Below, one piece after another: positions 19,813-31,721 of a stretch of 64,000 bases of DNA. The translations under genes and the position numbers were made by a program. The DNA comes from Physcomitrium patens (taxonomy: Eukaryota; Streptophyta; Bryopsida; Funariales; Funariaceae), in assembly GCF_000002425.4 (NCBI RefSeq), contig NC_037270.1, positions 2,889,680-2,953,679 on the forward strand, given 5' to 3'. The notes beneath the pieces were generated by a model, which was not told the origin of the DNA, did not search any database, and worked only from the letters and a program-made list of their open reading frames with translations. Positions within the stretch are counted from its first letter, which is position 1, and the number at the start of each line of letters is the position of its first letter.

Positions 19813-21784
19813 GTTTTAAATAAAGTCTACTTCAAAATGCATTAAACACTTGGCTGTTGAAAGAAAAACAGAACTTCTAAGAAGATGATCCTATAAATTC
19901 TAATAAAATCTTAAATAAATTCTAATTAAATTATAATAATTTTAATAAATCTTTAATGAATAAAAAAAATCTTAAAAACTTATAAAAAAGATAAATAAAT
20001 AATAAATTAATTTTAATAAAAATAAACATATAATATAGAAATATTTTTAAAATATCAAAAATAAATATTTTAATTGAATCCTAATCAAATCCTAATGTAA
20101 TTGGAAAACAATTCTAATAAAATTCTAAACCAATCTTAATCAAATCTTATACCAAATCTTAATGAAATCTTAATGAAATCCTATCCAAATCCTAATCAAA
20201 TCCTAAAAAAATTCTAAATAAATCTTAATTAAATTCCAATCAAATCTTAAATCCTAAACAAACTATAAATCAAATCATAATGAATTATCAATAAAATCTT
20301 ATTTAAATTATAAACAAATCTTAGTCAAATTTTAAATCTTAAACAAACCTTAAACAAATTGCAAATCAAATCCTAATAAAATCTTAATAAAATCTTATTC
20401 AAAATATAAATAAATTGTAGTCAAATAATAAATTCAAATCAAATCTTTAAATAAATCTTAAGAAAATTTTAATTAAATCTTAGATAAATCTTAATTAAAT
20501 TCTAATCAAATTCTAAATCTTAATAAAACTCTAAACCAAATCTTAAAAAAATCCTAATAAACTCTTAAATCCTAACTAAATCTTAAATCTTAAACCAAAT
20601 TTGATCAAATTCTAGAAAAATCTTAAATCTTAATCAAATCTTAATTAAATCATAATCTTTTATCTTTGACCAAATTCTAAATCAAATTCTAACCAAATCC
20701 TAACCAAATTCTAACCAAATCTTAGACTCTAAATTAAATTTAATCAATTCTTAATCAAATCCAAATTCTTAAACAAACTCTTATCAAATCCTATAGCAGA
20801 TTGATTCAAAATTTTCAAACTTTGTAGCAACTAAGTAAGAAAAAAGTACAAAAAAATTGAAAAAGATTGCATATACCAATTGTAAGAAAACCTTCCAAAA
20901 CCTCTTGGTTGTTGGCCACTTTTTTTCTCTGATTTAAATGTTAATCTTTCAACAACAATTTCTTCTTGCTAAATTGTTTGATTACTCCAAAATTTGGATT
21001 TTTTTTTAAATATTCAAGTCTAAATTTCTCTCATCAATTTTTTCTTCAATTAAACTAATAGATATTGCCAAATCATGAAATCTCTCATTGATCCTAAATC
21101 TCAATTATCTAAGACCATAATCCACAAAAATTTTTGTACTCTTCAATCTAACTGCTTAATTGACTTCAAATTTCTTACACATATTTATAATAATCACAAA
21201 AATAAACTCTCAAATTTTTATCTATTTATTTATTATAAAACTCAATAAATCCTAAAATTTATAAACATATTATTATTTTTTAAAATCTAAACCTACTAAA
21301 TACATGATTAATTTTGAAAATCTCTCAAAACCTCAATATTAATTCAAATGATATGAAACCAATTGTCAAAAATCTTTTCTTTAATTGATTCTCAAATCTC
21401 TTTTTTTATTTGACAAAAGAACTCCAAAAATAACATAGGTGCTTGGTTTTTTGCCTTAAGATCTGATTTCAATCCTAATTGACAACTAATCCTCTTCAAG
21501 TACCAATTCTTATTTTTTTTAAGTATTATTTGCTAAAATAAATTTCTATCTTCTTCTTAAACATATGCTTATATTCTTTATTTTTCTAATGTATCTTATT
21601 TTGCCTTATTTATAGCCCTAAAAAGTAAATAAAAATCAATTTTATAAAAAATAATTCTAATACTATAAATTTTATTATTTTTTTATCTTTTATCTATATT
21701 TTTTTACTATATCTTTTAATTAGGCTCTTCTATAATAAAATAATTTCTTTCTTCTTTCATCTAATAGCCATTTTATTAGATGAT
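19813..21784. repeat. AT-rich repeat R, right copy, inserted in the LTR of element A
   Basis: The first kilobase (19880-20800) is a degenerate array of 10-12 base units, AAATCCTAATC, AAATCTTAA and AACCAAATCC, with long-range irregularity. The rest (20940-21770) resembles 430-1030 at the window's left end, including GCCTTATTTATAGCC followed by TAAAAAGTAAATA. No reading frame. Because A's LTR continues on the other side, R moved into A. No clean target duplication was found (GATAC against GATAA is the nearest). Confidence 0.6.
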
Positions 21785-22066
21785 AATGTGTTCAATTTGC
21801 AAGATAAGTGTTTTAATTTATATGGTAAGTTTCTTATATGTATACCACATTTTTAGCTTGTAATAAAATCCATTAATATGTGTAACATGTGGCTAACTTG
21901 TTGGCTAATTTTTTTAGCCTATCAATTATCTATAGACATATATAAAGATGAAACCACATTTATAAAATCTCTAAATAGCTTTTCTAGATGATATTATGAA
22001 ATTAATTTATTTCTATTTACTTCACTTTATTCATAATATCTAGAATAGATATGTATATCCATAATA
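21785..22066 (-). repeat. Element A 5' LTR, outer half
   Basis: Continues the LTR interrupted at 19812: CAATTTGCAAGATAAG, the TGTTGGCTAATTTTTTTAGCCTATCAAT segment, CTATAGACATATATAAAG and the ATCTAGAATAGATATGTATATCC end all match the outer half of the B and A left LTRs. Confidence 0.75.
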
Positions 22067-22317
22067 GTAATAAGTGTTGGTGATTTTATTGTTCTTTCAA
22101 TCCAAGAGGTATCATATGAAGTATAAATAATGATTATATTATTATTTTGATTATTTTATTTTATTTGCATTGATAATATAATGATTAAACACATCTAATG
22201 AAATATAAGTAAGCTTCTCAAGTTCAATGAAAAACAAATATCCAACTCTAAGGCTATATTAGTGGCATTAGCAAATTACAAGGTTCATTTGAGATATACT
22301 TTGTAATTTTGAATCTT

Positions 22318-22735
22318 GAAAGCAAATACAATCTTGTGGCTATGAAGGATGTATAGTATATTCTTCAAGCATATAATATATTCTTATCAGTCACAATATT
22401 ATGCAAAAAAAATCATAAATTTAGCTTGAATAATAATGGAGTTGATTGCATTCTACTTTTAAATGACTTATTTATATAAGGCACACTTAACAATAAAGCT
22501 TATCTTATGTCTTTTAAAATTAAATAATTTTTTGTAATTTCTAATTTATTTATCCTAAATTATATATTCATTAAATTACATCAAATATTAGCATATTTTT
22601 TTATGCATACAATATAAGATATAAAATTAAAAGAATAGTATCAAAGAATTGAAGATTAAGGATGAAAAGGATAAGGTATCTAAATGTGAGTTATATATTA
22701 TTGGTAAGGCCTCTAAAAAACCTTTTTTATACAAT
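22318..22735 (+). pseudogene. Ty1/copia GAG-pre-integrase fragment
   Basis: Plus-strand reading gives clauses typical of the copia region before integrase: LVAMKDV then a stop then YILQAYN, LSVTILCKKNHKFSLNNNGVDCI, GTLNNKAYLMSF, then LHQILAYFFMHTI and, near 22680-22735, KCELYIIGKASKKPF, which matches the C..C..GK...PF end of that domain. Several stops and frameshifts interrupt it. It is the only copia-type sequence recognised in the window. 22067-22317 next to it is AT-rich and may contain more of the same element. Confidence 0.65.
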
Positions 22736-22779
22736 CATAAATCCTAAACCCTAAATCCTAAATCCTAAATACTTATAAA

Positions 22780-23042
22780 TACATATAAAGTCAAATCTAC
22801 GTTTATGAACCTTATGAAAAGTATTTTTATAAGATATTATCAAATTTATTTACTTTTATTTATTCCTACCTAATTAATCTTATTTAAGTGATTACAAGTA
22901 TCAATTATGTCCATGATAAATCATCCCACTTAATATGAGTTGTAAGTTGTTTAAATTTTGAAGCATGTAGTAACATTAAATCATTGCCTTGAAATAAAAT
23001 ATAAATAATGTTACTTGTAATAAAAATTAGTTTATATTTTAT
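22780..23042 (-). pseudogene. Gypsy LTR and gag fragment
   Basis: 22780-22920 matches the outer end of the A/B LTR (CTTTATTTA...AAGTGATTACAAGTATC...TGTCCATGATAA). 22922-23040 matches gag of B around 7884-7990 (ATCATCCCACTTAATAT). The two are joined by a deletion. CCTAAACCCTAAATCC repeats just left of it (22740-22775) resemble telomere units but are short and irregular. Confidence 0.55.
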
Positions 23043-23572
23043 TATCATGCATATATATATAATAAATATTATCTAAATAATATAAATAAATAGAAGTAGA
23101 TAAAAATAAATAAAAGTAGATTAATTTCATAATACCTTCTAAAAAAGCTTTTTTGATGTTGTTTTGACTTTACATGTATTTATAGTTGATTAGTAGGTTA
23201 AAAACTTAGTCAACAAGCTAACCACATGCCATATGTATTGATAGCTTGTGGAACAAGATAACTATATGGGACCCATATAGAAAACTTCCCTTGCAAATTA
23301 AGATATGTATCCTATAAAGTCAACACATTTTTGGAGGTCCTATAGAACATCGCCACATAGATCCTAAGTAATTAGTATATATAGAGATAAGATTGAAGCC
23401 TTCTTCACTCTTACCAATTCTTTTCTTGTTTCTAGACTAGTTTCAAGAGTCTCTAATTTCCTTGTCTTTTGGCAACAGCCATTCTTGTTTCTTTTTTTAA
23501 TACACATACTTCTCTATTTTTATTTTGTCTTATTTCTTTGAGAGAGTCTGACTTATTTATTTACTTTCATCA
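23043..23572 (+). repeat. Element D 5' LTR
   Basis: Direct repeat of 28354-28920. It shares GGTTAAAAACTTAGTCAACAAGCTAACCAC, CTTGTGGAACAAG, a GTATATATAGAG promoter box (about 23376) and a TATA-side inverted repeat (23388-23413; one mismatch). Confidence 0.8.
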
Positions 23573-23814
23573 AATTCTTTTTTTTGATAAATTGATAAGA
23601 GTACACTTACTATATCAAAGCTTTGTCTTTTTTTAATTAAGAATAAATAACTCTTTTCTCTTGATAAGACTTAAGTGTATTAAGAATTACAAATTATCCT
23701 CTTTTAAATTAAAATTATCTTCAATATATTTTTTGATTTTTTTCAAGACTTTTGCTCTATTTATCTTGAAAAATATATTATATCTTTCATACTTTAAATG
23801 TTATCATGGCAAAA

Positions 23815-24805
23815 CTTCTTAAAATTAAAAAAGCAATGGCACAAATATGAGAACAATTGAAGAAATTAATGCTTGCAATATATCGACTCAACTTACTGCC
23901 ACTAGAAGCAACAAGAATAACAAGGAATAAAGATATAGAGATGATTGAAGCTACTTCAACATCTCCACTCAATCATATCCCTTCTCCTATGGTAGAATAT
24001 TCTTGTAGTATTAGAAAACCAAGGGTTGCATTACTTGAGAAATTTGATAGTACAAGATCTAAGTTTTGAAAATTTATTAATCAAGTACAATTTGTGATTG
24101 AACTTCAATCTCAAAGTTATGCAACTCCAAGATCGTAAGATAAATTCATTGGTACACTCCTTTGAAGTTCAACATTATCATGGTTTTTATCTTTTTTTTA
24201 ATGACAAGATCCAATATCACATAATCTAAAGGCTTTTTTGGCAAAGTTTTGATCCATGTATTAGAAAACATGATACAACTCTTGTTGCAACTAATAAGAT
24301 CCATATTTTACAACAAGACAATTAATTAGTAACATTATATGCTTCAAAATTTTGATAACTTTCAATTGATTTAAGTGGTATGATGCTGCACTTGTTAGCT
24401 AATTTCTCTAAAAATTATAATATGAGGTAAAAAAATTAATGTTCAACTTACTTAATCCTCAAATATTAAATCAAGCAATTGTCTTTGTTGTGAGGTGTAA
24501 TAATTCACTTTTTAAATTTTGATTTGAGTGTCATATAAGTGCACCTTAACATTACTATAATTCAATGACAACGCCAATATTTTTTCAATATACATATTCA
24601 AAAGTACAGAATACGCAAATTGATGCTATATGTTTCAAACCTCTTATTGAGCAAGAAATGACTCATCATCATCAAAAAGAATTATGCTTATATTGCAAAG
24701 AACCTAAGCACATTATTCAACATTATCCAAAGAAGCGACACAACTACAAAATGATGAATACTGCCATCAAAGAAGATAGTATGTTAAAAAATAAATTTGT
24801 CTAAC
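23815..24805 (+). pseudogene. Element D gag remnant
   Basis: Broken plus-strand frames match gag of C. 23857-24069 has LMLAIYRLNL and RKPRVALLEKFDSTRSKF (C: EPRVSLPDKFDGTRSKF). 24565-24804 ends in LCLYCKEPKHIIQHYPKK, the zinc knuckle with its last Cys changed to Tyr. Stops and frameshifts separate the pieces. Confidence 0.78.
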
Positions 24806-24818
24806 TACAATAGGAACT

Positions 24819-27790
24819 ATGCAATTGGAACCTTATATAACACCTAGTAAAGGTTTTATTCTCTTTTCAAAATTCTCTCTTTGTTTTATAATAAATATTA
24901 TTTTAGGATCTAAATATTACAAAGCCTCTATCTTATTAGATTTAAGAGTCTTAACATGTTTCTTAGATAAAAGATTAATTAAAAGACTTAACATACTTTT
25001 AGTGAAGAAAACTAAACCTATTGACATAGAATTCATAAATGGTCATTTATTGTCTTTAAAAAATGTTACTTATGAAATCCTTCTTATAGAAGTAATAATT
25101 AATGGTCATAGTAGCTTTATAATCTTTAATATCATTAGATCTCCTTCTAATTCAATCATTTTAAGTTTATTATAGCCAAAAAAATATTATCCAAAAATAG
25201 ATTTAATTTCTTGTAGTCTTGACTTTTTTAAAATATAACTAAGTATTTAATTAATCAAGTAGAAAGTCATAAGTCTAGTACAATTAAACCTATATTTGTA
25301 GGTACAAGAGCTTTTTTGTATACTATAAAAGAAGGATTATCTTATGTCATCTATATTGCACTTGTTTCTAATGAAAAAAATACTTCAAGTGGAAATCTAA
25401 GCTAATATCAAGATTTTCAAGATTTATTTGAGAAGAATGTGGATATTCTACCAAAACATCATTCCTATGACTATTAAATTGACCTTCAAGAAGGAGCTCA
25501 GTTGCCATTTGGACCAATTTACAATTTATCAGAAAATAAGCTAATTGAACTCAAAGAATATATTTACAAAAATCTACCCAAGAACTTCATACACCATTCT
25601 AAATTTCCAATAGGAGTTTTAATTTTATTTCTAAAGAAGAAAGATGGATTATTGTCTAACTAAATATGTGTTGATTATTGAAGGCTCAATAAAATCACCA
25701 TCAAGAATAGTTATCCATTATCTTTAATATCTATATTTTTTTAATTAATTGAATCAAGTTAAGATCTATATAAAAATAGATCCACGAGGAACATACAATT
25801 TAGTATGCATAAAAAAAAATGAAGTCAACCTTTATTTTTGCACCAAACTTATATTGTATCAACTTTTTTAAGCTATTTTTTTATAGAAATAGATGCATTA
25901 GACTTTGCATTAAATATTTTATTATCACAAATGTAAATAGATAATAAACTTCACCTAATAGCTTTTCATTTAAGAAAATTTTTAATACTTGAGATCAATT
26001 ATGAGATTTATAACAAAGAACTTATAAATATGGATTTATTTCAAAAATGGTACCATAATCTAAAAAGCACTTTTAATCTAATCATTGTTTACATTGATCA
26101 TAAGAATCTTAAATACTTTGTGTTAGTATCTATTTTGAATTTTGTCAGACTCTTTGGAGTATGTCTTTGTTAAGTTTTCATTTTAAGATCACTTATTGAT
26201 CTAAAAAATAACAAGATTTGTCAAATGCCCTTTCTAGACATTCTTATCTTGCACCAAAAGAAAAAGATTCATCCTTTGATTAATAAAGAAGAATTCTCTT
26301 GAAGCCAAAGTATTTTCATCTTTGACCAATAAAATCAACATTGACTATTGATTCAATCCTTGCCAAAAAAATTTAATCAAATATGTCCTCTGATCCTCTT
26401 GTTTATGATATCAAGAATCCTTCTTCTAAGTTTCATGATGCTTCAAAGTTTAAGTTTAAAAACAATCTACTCTATTTCAAAGGATGCCTATGTATTCTAA
26501 AAAGAGAAATATATTTATATATTCTTCAAGCATATCATAACTTTTCAACGTCTAGACATTTTGGATACAATAAGTTTTTAGAACTTATTCAAGAGATTTT
26601 TGGTGGCCACAAATGTAGAAGGCAGTGAAAAACTTTGTCCACTTATATGACATTTTTTCAAAGTCAAAAACTCTTTGTCATTAATCCTATAGACTTTTCC
26701 AATCATAACCCATTCTAGGACAACCATAGTCTTTTGTTTCAATGGATTTTATTACAAATCTTTTAGTCTCAGGTTCTTATGACTTTATATTCATAATTGT
26801 AAATTATTTCACCAAGATGGCATATTTTTTACTATATATAAAAACTATCATAAGTGAAAAAATAGCCAAGCTTTTCATTGACAACATCTATCACTATTAT
26901 AGATTATCTAAAGATATTATATCAAATAGAAAAATTCAATTTATATCGAGTTTTTAGAAAATGCTTTTTAAGATTCTAAAAGTAGACATAAAACTATCTT
27001 TGGCTCTCCATTCTCAAATTGATGGACAAACAGAACATATAAATCAAATTTTGGAGTAGTATTTGAGGTGCATCATCAACTATCTACAAGATGATTGAAC
27101 AATTCTTTTGCCATTGGTAGAATTTGTTTATAATAACACAATACATTCTTCTATACAACAAACACCTTTCTTTGTTAATTATGCTTATCATCCATGACTT
27201 GATGCTTTTGACTTTTCAAAAGTTGATAATCCTATAATGAAAGATTTGGCAAAGCATTTATTTGAGCTATATATAACAATGAAGATATGACTAAAAGAGG
27301 CTCAAGAATAACAAAAGAATAATGCAGATGCCTATTATAAAGAAAAACTTCATTTCTACATTAATAATAAGGTATGATAGCTTTATCATAATATTAAAAC
27401 TATTTACTCTTGTAAAAAGTTGGTTTATTATAAACTTGGACTATTTTTTATTTGTAAATAAGTGAATTTAGTTGCTTATTAATTATATTTATTGAAGTCT
27501 ATGAAAATCCATTCCATATTTCACATGTCTCTTTTAGAGCCATATAAGATAGTAAATATCTTGAAAGAAGACACATACCATCACTTCTTATAGAAGTGGA
27601 TAATAATTAAAAAAATTCAATGTAGAGGAGGTTTTAAACTGAAGGCAACGTTGACATAGGCTTGAATATCTTATTCATTGGCGTGGATACAATATTAGTG
27701 AATACACATGAGAACTAACAAAATATCTTATAAATGCAACAGAGAAGGTCAAAGCTTTTCATCAACAACATCCATCAAAATCAAGATGAA
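24819..27790 (+). pseudogene. Element D pol remnant
   Basis: Plus-strand relics in order: protease (24819-25175, ILLDLRVLTCFLDKRL, with D-S-G lost, then INGHLLSLKNVTYE), RT N-terminus (about 25440-25760, QLPFGPIYNLSENKLIELKEY), a deletion that removes most of the RT including the YxDD box, RNase H (about 25880-26130), integrase zinc domain (26383-26628, LLYFKGCLCILKRE), integrase core (26742-27060, MDFITNLLVSGSYDFIF, then IDGQTEHINQIL), and integrase C-terminus with chromodomain (about 27360-27760, EEVLN, LEYLIHWRGYNISEYT). The order and clauses follow C exactly. Confidence 0.82.
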
Positions 27791-27879
27791 GGATAACAAA
27801 TCTTTACTATAAAAAAACACAATTTAAAAAAGATTGCATTCTACCTTCTACTCTTGTTTGTAATTTTTGTATAATTATG

Positions 27880-28312
27880 GCATTAAGAAAATAGAAAATC
27901 AACGGCCAATGAATTCAACTCCAAAGCCATCATTTGTTGACTTATTGGATGAAACATTGCGATAATCATAGCCTTCAAGATGACATAATAGAAATGAAGA
28001 CTTTCAAGAATGACATGTTCTTTTTTGAATAAATGGCAAGATACAATGCGTTTGGTATCACAACCTACGAAGAGACTCTTTATGTTTGGTGATTTCATTG
28101 GAGATAGGTACAATTCTTGATAGTGTTACAAATGTTTTGTTTGAAGGAAGTTACAAAGATTTCAACAATGATGAAATAATAGGATAGTCTTTTGTCCTAG
28201 AATAGGATATTATTAATGGCTAAGAGGACCTACCAACTACCTTGAAAAATAACAAAGATCAAAGACTATGGCAAATACAATTTGTCACATTTTAAACTTC
28301 CTCAAAATGTGA
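27880..28312 (+). pseudogene. Element D ORF3 remnant
   Basis: Plus-strand frames carry the ORF3 homologue. DSLCLVISLEIGTILDS matches NRSLVIVFEVEPAYDG of C, VLFEGSYKDFNNDE matches GVFGGQFHNEDTE, and WLRGPTNYL (after a one-base frame change near 28210) matches WLQGPMNHL. MANTICHILNFLKM then stops within a residue of the C stop. Several stop codons and one frameshift disable it. Confidence 0.72.
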
Positions 28313-28353
28313 TCACTGCTCCTCATGGAACTAATCTCTAGAATGGGAGGTAA

Positions 28354-28362
28354 TCTCATAGA

Positions 28363-28400
<38 letters not shown>

Positions 28401-28920
28401 AACTATTATCTAAATAATATGAATAAATAGATGTAGATAAAAGTATGTATAAGTAAATTAATTTCATAATACTTTCTAGAAAAGCTTCTTAGAAGCTTCT
28501 TAGATGATGTTTTGACTTTACATGTATTTATAATTGATTTATAGGTTAAAAACTTGATCAACAAGCTAACCACATGCCATATGTATTGATAGCTTGTGGA
28601 ACAAATTAACTATGTGGCATCCATATAAAAACTTGTCTTGCAAGTTAAGATATGTGTCTTACAAAGTCAACACATTTTTGGAGGTTCTATAGAATGTCGC
28701 CACATAGATCCTAGGTAGTTAGTTTGTATAGAGGTAAGAGTGAAGTCTTCTTCACTCTTATCAATTCCTTTCTTGTTTCTACTCTAATTGCAAGAGTCTC
28801 TAGTTTCTTTGTCTTTTAGCAATAGCCATTCTTGTTTCCCTTTTTAATACATATACTTCTCTATTTTTATTTTATCATATTTTTTTGAGAGAGTCTTACT
28901 TATTTATTTACTTTCATCAA
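28354..28920 (+). repeat. Element D 3' LTR
   Basis: Preceded by a purine-rich GAATGGGAGGTAA tract. It opens with a TA-dinucleotide run (28365-28395), then matches the 5' LTR. The TATA-side inverted repeat is perfect here: TAAGAGTGAAG (28735-28745), TCTT loop, CTTCACTCTTA (28750-28760). Confidence 0.82.
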
Positions 28921-29064
28921 GAGCTATCCAATTCCATGATTAAAAATAATCATGAAAGTATGAGATAACTTTGTTTTATCATTATAATATAATAAAAAAG
29001 AAGATGTCTACTATCACTTAAGACAACTTAAAGAGAGAATTGAAGAACAAAGAAAATTCAAAAA
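28921..29064. other. AT-rich spacer, nothing recognised
   Basis: Between the D 3' LTR and a truncated LTR. It contains a short inverted repeat (CATGATT/AATCATG near 28935-28955) but no frame or known element segment. Its right end grades into gypsy leader-like sequence (AACAATATCAATTTAAAAG). Confidence 0.4.
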
Positions 29065-29325
29065 ACAATATCAATTTAAAAGCAAGTTTTCAATATGTGT
29101 GCCATATGGCCAATAAGTGCAACATGTTACCAACTTGTAAAACAAGTTGTTAACTTTTTGGCCAAGTTTTCAACCTATCAATCACTTACAAATACCTCTA
29201 AAGGCAAATTTGCATCTATGAAGCTTTTGAGAAGCTTCTCCATAAGATATTATCAAATTTATATACTTTTATTGAACTCATCTTATTTAAGTAAATACTA
29301 GTATTAATATGTATATCCATAACAA
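29065..29325 (-). repeat. Truncated LTR of the A/B/D family
   Basis: From about 29090 the sequence matches the outer half of the B LTR: GTGTGCCATATGGCC, ACTTGTAAAACAAGTTG, GGCCAAGTTTTCAACCTA, ATGAAGCTTTTGAGAAGCTTC, AAGATATTATCAAATTTATAT and ATATGTATATCCATAACA. It is joined on the left to a piece of element leader, so an internal deletion created it. Confidence 0.65.
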
Positions 29326-29800
29326 CACCTTCATTTATATTCTACTCATAATCTTTGATTTAAGTTTTATAAAAACTTTAAAATAAAATATTTTATACTA
29401 TTTGATTTAAATAAAGACTTCATATAATAATTTGAAGTTAATTATTGGAAATAGCTTATCTAATAAATATATTTTTTAATCAAAAAAAAGTTAATATTTC
29501 TAGAAAATTTTAAAAGTCATATTTATCAATTCAAGCATATTTTATTGAAAATAAATCACATATATAGGTATTGACATTATAAATATTGATTTATAAATAT
29601 ATAAAAAGAAATATATATATATATATATATATTTGATTACATCACTAAATTTAAAATATAAAAATTCATAAAATAAATAAGATTTAAGATTCTTATTACT
29701 AAAAATAACATAACTATAATAACATTAATTTTTTTAAAATAAATAAAAATTAATCTTGATGGTATAATTATGATGAATTAGGGATAAAATGCCACACGCA
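29326..29800. other. AT-rich boundary of the gene island, no gene seen
   Basis: Very AT-rich with an AT-dinucleotide run at about 29611-29630. No frame or element match. Base composition changes sharply to near-balanced from about 29790 onward. Confidence 0.6.
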
Positions 29801-29937
29801 CCACCAGAGGCCAAGTGAAATGACCAAACATTCTGTTCTTTTTCAACCGTTATCACTGTAAGGGGTGTCAACAACGAACGGGGTGATCCAATACGAACCC
29901 CATTCTCCACCTGGACCCGCGATGTCAGATCCCGCTG

Positions 29938-29954
29938 AAACCCTAAACCCTAAA
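29938..29954 (+). promoter_or_regulatory. Double telo-box upstream of the DnaJ8 gene
   Basis: AAACCCTAAACCCTAAA. Telo-boxes (AAACCCTAA) near transcription starts are typical of plant housekeeping promoters, and this one lies at the left edge of the gene island, 0.7 kb before the DnaJ8 start codon. A 5' UTR intron may lie between (donor GAAGGTAAC near 30334, acceptor TTGCAGGTGG near 30473), which would put the promoter here. Confidence 0.55.
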
Positions 29955-30647
29955 TGAGGCCCTCGCTCAGCTTAACTCTCCCACACGATCTGTGATGTGA
30001 TGCGATGCGGTGAGGCATTAGTTGTTGTAGATGCGACAACGGCATCGCCCGGACGTCAGTGCGCAACTTGTCTGCGGCACTTGATGGTACTTCATCAATC
30101 AATGCAAGAGAGCAGCAGCCAAGCGAGATGGCTAGTTGAATCCTGGAATGAGATAAGATTTTGGTCCCGGCTGATCCCAGTCGTCTCCAAGCGTGCTTGC
30201 TGCCGCTGCCTTTCTGGGATGCAGCCTCCATGGATTGATCACTACAGAGATTCTGTGCATGCACCTGAAGAAGCGCACCAGATTTGCTTGCCCTGTCAGT
30301 CACTGTAGAGCTTGGAACTGTGCTTTCAATGTGAAGGTAACTTTGGGTGCGGCGACGGAGGGTGGCGTTTGCAGGCCATCTATAGCCTTTTCTCGTAAAG
30401 ATCGTGGTTCGGAGTGTACAGTAATGGTGGTTGCAGTCATGTGATCGTTACCCAATTTCAGCTTTCTTGCAGGTGGCTTCACTTTCCGGAAGAGCGGCTT
30501 GCGATTATACGATTAGTGAAGTGTTTCAAGATCTCGAACGCGGAACCTGTGATCGGTTGGTTGCCGGATTGTTTTGGAGTCTAGTGCAGGAATTGGGTGT
30601 TCTATAAATTCTTGCGCGGCAATTTGTTTTTGAAATTGGGGTACGTT

Positions 30648-31721
30648 ATGAGGAAGCTTTTGCGAGGAGGCCACCTGAGCATCACCCGAGTCTTTACCGA
30701 CAGCAATGTGGAAAGGGTAATCCTTCAGAGTTCCCTGCACGCCGACTCCGTCACTCATAGCATGAGCTCTGTCAGCCCGCCGAGGACATTGCTGCCGGAA
30801 GAGAGGCTTAAGAAAGCGGGACGATGGGGCTCGTCAATTCGTGCTTTGAACGGGGCGGGCGGCTATGGCGAGCATTTTGCAACTCTAGGCCTCAGCGCTG
30901 CTGCCTCCAGACCAGATATCAAGAAAGCATACCGTGAACTGGCTCGCCAGGTGCTCCCTCTCTCTCCTCCTACAACTCTTTGTCTGTTGGAGGCTGTTTC
31001 CTGCAATGGCTACAATCAATTGCTTTGACGCGCTAGGTTTATTCATGCCTGAATCGCAGCAGGACATAGTCTATGCTTAGTCAGATTTGGTCAGCACGAA
31101 CACTTCCCTGCGACCACGTGTAAGAATTGCGAAGAATTCGAGATTGTCTGTTATAAAGAATTTGTACGAATGTTAACCTCGATAATTTGAAGCACTGCAA
31201 GGTTGTGGGGCATTTGCTACATTTTCATCACTCGTGCTTTGGATCTGTTGAGTCTGATGTTCTGGAGTTGTTGTCAATTGACCTCGTCAACCGATTCGTC
31301 TGAACACTGCGGGGCCTGGCTGGGTGTCTATTTACAGTACCACCCTGATGTGTGTGAGGGAGAACACTGCGATCTCGTGTTCAAACAAGTTAACAATGCT
31401 TATAAGGTATAGTATGGCTCTATCTTCTCTGCCAAATCTCGATTTCAGATTTTTTTTCACTGCCATTTCCTTCGATCATGTACAGCCTGCGATTGGTGAA
31501 TGACATTGCACCAAGGGTTTGGAACGATTTTGAATTGTTTGATGCCGCAGGTTGCGTTGGAAGCGGAAGAGCAAGGAGTCGCTAATCAGGCCGATGACTG
31601 TCTGGATGGTTTCATGGGCGCAAATGATGATTCTTGGGACGACTGGGAAGAGTGGATGGGCTGGGAGGGTGCCGGAGTTTCTGATTATGCTCTCAAAATC
31701 AACTCGGTTTACAGCTTCTGA
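30648..31721 (+). CDS. DNAJ8: Chloroplast DnaJ8-type J-domain protein, three exons
   Basis: Co-chaperone that should stimulate a stromal Hsp70. My exon model is 30648-30950, 31338-31406 and 31551-31721, with GT-AG introns in phase 0, giving 180 residues. Residues 1-70 are rich in Ser, Arg and Leu with few acids, like a plastid transit peptide. The J domain covers about residues 76-130 (EHFATLGLSAAASRPDIKKAYRELARQ, then YHPDV with the HPD at 103-105, GEHCDLVFKQVNNAYK). The C-terminus has WDDWEEWMGWEGAGVSDY, the signature I know from Arabidopsis J8 (WEEWMGWEGAG). The total length is close to J8. The start is the first ATG in frame; an in-frame GTG at 30597 is not used in plants. N-terminal extension by an upstream exon is possible. 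Confidence 0.85.

Larger units (their letters stand above)
23043..28920 (+). mobile_element. Element D, degenerate Ty3/gypsy chromovirus
   Basis: Same family as A and B but on the plus strand. LTRs are at about 23043-23572 and 28354-28920. The order is 5' LTR, degraded primer site (about 23612-23622), gag, protease, RT, RNase H, integrase, chromodomain, ORF3 relic, polypurine tract (about 28341-28353) and 3' LTR. All ORFs are broken and the RT is internally deleted. I did not find a convincing target duplication, so the outer ends are approximate. Confidence 0.85.

Noticed and set aside
22740..22775. CCTAAACCCTAAATCC repeats as an interstitial telomere
   Set aside because: Only about five irregular units with changing length; too short to call, and similar short AT-rich units are common in this region.
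27883..28113. 76-codon minus-strand frame in element D
   Set aside because: It is antisense to the ORF3 relic of D, which is supported by homology to A, B and C.
29950..30482. Overlapping frames on both strands just upstream of DnaJ8
   Set aside because: No domain; the region contains probable 5' UTR and intron signals, and the frames overlap antisense to one another.
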